From assembly GCF_949820605.1 (NCBI RefSeq), contig NZ_CATKVU010000006.1, positions 1-64,000 of the forward strand: a stretch of DNA of 64,000 bases. The letters are read 5' to 3'. The DNA is from Segatella copri. GTDB taxonomy: Bacteria > Bacteroidota > Bacteroidia > Bacteroidales > Bacteroidaceae. Under the pieces are notes generated by a model. That model searched no databases, was not told where the DNA came from, and saw nothing but the letters and a program-made list of their open reading frames with translations. Position numbers and translations under genes: made by a program. Numbering within the stretch: position 1 is the first letter of the stretch; each line of letters opens with the position of its first letter. This document shows positions 62,168 through 64,000 of the stretch, in pieces.

Positions 62168-64000
62168 ATGAGACTCAATCTTAGTTCGCAAATCGTACTC
62201 AATAAAGTACCTGTAGAGTTCTACAAGCCAAAGACGACTGTAGAATACTCTGAAATCTCCAGAATGGAGAAGATTCATACAGATATCTTTGCCTCTATGG
62301 CAGAAGGTGCCAGTCATGTAGCTGATAAAATAGAAGCTGGTATCAAGGCGGCACAGCAGGAAGGCAAATTCTATGTGATGGCGCTGGGTGCCGGTTCTTC
62401 TCTCTATTCTGTATACGATGACCTCGTTCGCCGTTACAACGAGAAGACCCTGAGCTTCCGCAATGTTGTTGTATTCAATGCATACGAATATTATCCGCTC
62501 CAGAAGGACAGCTCTCTCCGTACCATCAACCAGTTGAAGGAGCGTTTCCTCAATCATGTGGATGTGGCTGAGCAGAACATCTTTACACTGGATGGTTTTG
62601 TGGCACAGGATGCCGTACAGGACAGTTGCCGTCTTTATGAGCAGCGTATCAAGACCTTTGGCGGTCTCGATGTAGCCCTCATAGGTATAGGCCGTTCGGG
62701 TAATATTGCAGCCAACGAGCCAGGTTCGGGCATCCAGTCGATGACCCGTATCATCCTCATCGGCAATACCTCTCGCGAAGAGATGGAGAACAGTGAGCAG
62801 ACCAAGGAAACCATTCCTCCATGTTCGCTCACCATGGGTATCGCTACCTTACTCTCAGCCAAGAGCATCTATCTGACAGCCTGGGGCGAAGAGAAGGCAG
62901 AGATTATGCAGAAGGTGGTGGAGAACTCTATCACAGATACCCTGCCGGCATCATTCCTTCAGACTCATCCGAATGCTCATGTTGTCATCGACCTAGGTGC
63001 AGCTCACCATCTGACGCGTATCGAGCATCCATGGCTCGTAACTTCATGCCAGTGGAGTGATAAACTGGTGCGTTCTGCACTGGTATGGCTCTGCCAGAAA
63101 CTCGGTAAGCCTATCCTGAAGTTGACCAATAAGGATTATAATGAGAACGGACTGAGTGAACTTCTGGCTCTCTATGGCTCAGCCTATAATGCCAATATCA
63201 AGATTTTCAATGATTTGCAGCATACCATTACCGGATGGCCAGGTGGTAAGCCGAATGCCGATGATACCTATCGTCCGGAGCGTGCAACACCATTCCCTAA
63301 GAAGGTTATCGTGTTCTCTCCACACCCAGATGATGATGTTATCTCAATGGGAGGAACCATCCGGCGACTGGTACAGCAGAACCACGATGTGCATATAGCT
63401 TACGAAACATCAGGAAACATTGCTGTGGGTGATGAGGAAGTAACAAGATTCATGCACTTTATCAATGGTTTCAACCAGCTTTTTGCAGACTCAAAAGACA
63501 GCATCATCTCTAATAAATATAAGGAAATCAAGACCTTCTTTGCCAAGAAGAAGGAGAGTGACTTCGATACAAGAGATATCCTGACCATCAAGGGACTGAT
63601 TCGCCGTGGTGAGGCTCGTACCGCTTGTACCTATAATGATATTCCGCTTGACCATGTCTACTTCCTCGACCTGCCATTCTATGAGAGCGGCAAGATAGAG
63701 AAGTTGCCTATGACCGAGAAGGATGTAGAGATAGTGAGAGCTCTGTTGCAGAAGGTGCAGCCGCATCAGATTTATGTAGCCGGCGACCTTGCTGACCCTC
63801 ATGGAACCCACAAGAAGTGTACCGATGCCGTTCTGGCAGCTATCGACGAAGAGAAGAAAGCGGGTGCAGAATGGTTGAAGGACTGTCGCATCTGGATGTA
63901 TCGTGGTGCCTGGGCAGAATGGGAGATTGAGAATATCGAAATGTGTGTTCCATTGAGCCCTGAGGAGTTGCGGGCAAAGCGTAACTCTATTCTCAAGCAT
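62168..64000 (+). CDS. NagB-like isomerase/deaminase fused to a PIG-L/LmbE-like deacetylase domain (3' end outside window)
   Basis: Open from the ATG at 62168 to the window edge, 611 codons. Residues 30-330 resemble the glucosamine-6-phosphate isomerase/deaminase fold (VMALGAGSSLYSVYDDLV; GGLDVALIGIGRSGNIAANE; LTMGIATLLSAKSIYLTAWG). From about 375 the PIG-L motif IVFSPHPDDDVISMGGTIRR begins, with the Zn-binding HPDD, and DLADPHGTHKKCTDAVLAAI has the later His. Deacetylase and deaminase on one chain could turn an N-acetylated amino sugar phosphate into a hexose phosphate (inference). Known Bacteroides proteins of this layout are about 660 residues, so 50 or so are missing. It follows glk by 52 bases. 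Confidence 0.88.
   Translation, partial: MRLNLSSQIVLNKVPVEFYKPKTTVEYSEISRMEKIHTDIFASMAEGASHVADKIEAGIKAAQQEGKFYVMALGAGSSLYSVYDDLVRRYNEKTLSFRNVVVFNAYEYYPLQKDSSLRTINQLKERFLNHVDVAEQNIFTLDGFVAQDAVQDSCRLYEQRIKTFGGLDVALIGIGRSGNIAANEPGSGIQSMTRIILIGNTSREEMENSEQTKETIPPCSLTMGIATLLSAKSIYLTAWGEEKAEIMQKVVENSITDTLPASFLQTHPNAHVVIDLGAAHHLTRIEHPWLVTSCQWSDKLVRSALVWLCQKLGKPILKLTNKDYNENGLSELLALYGSAYNANIKIFNDLQHTITGWPGGKPNADDTYRPERATPFPKKVIVFSPHPDDDVISMGGTIRRLVQQNHDVHIAYETSGNIAVGDEEVTRFMHFINGFNQLFADSKDSIISNKYKEIKTFFAKKKESDFDTRDILTIKGLIRRGEARTACTYNDIPLDHVYFLDLPFYESGKIEKLPMTEKDVEIVRALLQKVQPHQIYVAGDLADPHGTHKKCTDAVLAAIDEEKKAGAEWLKDCRIWMYRGAWAEWEIENIEMCVPLSPEELRAKRNSILKH

Overview
The window reads as a chromosomal segment of an anaerobic Bacteroidales gut bacterium, most likely Prevotella (Segatella copri group) or a close relative. 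The support is a CTnDOT-type tra operon, many promoters with the Bacteroidetes -7 box TAnnTTTG, a type III glutamine synthetase, LL-diaminopimelate aminotransferase (dapL), a SusC/SusD pair, an anaerobic sulfatase-maturing enzyme and IS families common in this order. The genus is an inference; no rRNA or tRNA gene was recognised.

Layout. 1-10.8 kb is the end of an integrative conjugative element: traI (partial) to traQ, a lysozyme, convergent pcfJ/pcfK-type genes, and about 1 kb of hairpin-rich non-coding DNA ending near a GTACCTTTGC site resembling the CTnDOT att core. 11-21.7 kb is core metabolism: a SIMPL protein, a thioredoxin-like lipoprotein, enolase, a ZIP transporter, then a nitrogen/lysine block (GSIII, dapL, dapF on the minus strand; a P-II protein and an ammonium transporter on the plus strand) with a paired palindrome between the divergent promoters. 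22.2-34.45 kb is a complete type I CRISPR-Cas locus (cas6, cas5, cas8-like, cas7, cas3, cas4, cas1, cas2) with a 59-repeat array in which the repeat changes sequence abruptly: 19 leader-side copies of one form, then 40 of another. 35.0-40.35 kb is an IS66-family element with an 8-bp target duplication, its tnpB split by DNA carrying two different IS110-family elements. 40.4-43.2 kb holds a VirE/VapE-like primase-helicase and a DUF6078-like protein, with palindromic and iteron-like DNA. 43.6-51.9 kb is decayed accessory DNA: a HAD stub, an AAA/DUF4143 ATPase with four phased promoter repeats, a broken DUF418 gene, a mosaic remnant duplicating its neighbours, an unlisted 46-residue membrane protein, a dicarboxylate symporter, an anaerobic sulfatase maturase next to a Ser-type sulfatase, and a broken nagB. 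After an IS1182-like element, 53.8-60.6 kb is a small polysaccharide-utilisation operon (ROK regulator, GH16 glucanase, SusC, SusD). 61.1-64 kb is a divergent ROK glucokinase and a NagB-like/PIG-L fusion that runs off the window.

How the parts work together. The tra genes build the mating channel of the ICE. The nitrogen block couples ammonium import, P-II sensing and glutamine synthesis. The GH16/SusCD/ROK operon would bind, cut and import a beta-glucan, and the glucokinase would phosphorylate the released glucose. The sulfatase is of the Ser type, which the neighbouring maturase would activate. The features I consider most worth a second look are the repeat-form switch in the CRISPR array, the repeated 9-mer and possible bridge RNAs of the nested IS110 elements, the hairpin series at the ICE end, the phased repeats before the AAA ATPase, and the iteron-like palindromes beside the VirE-like gene.
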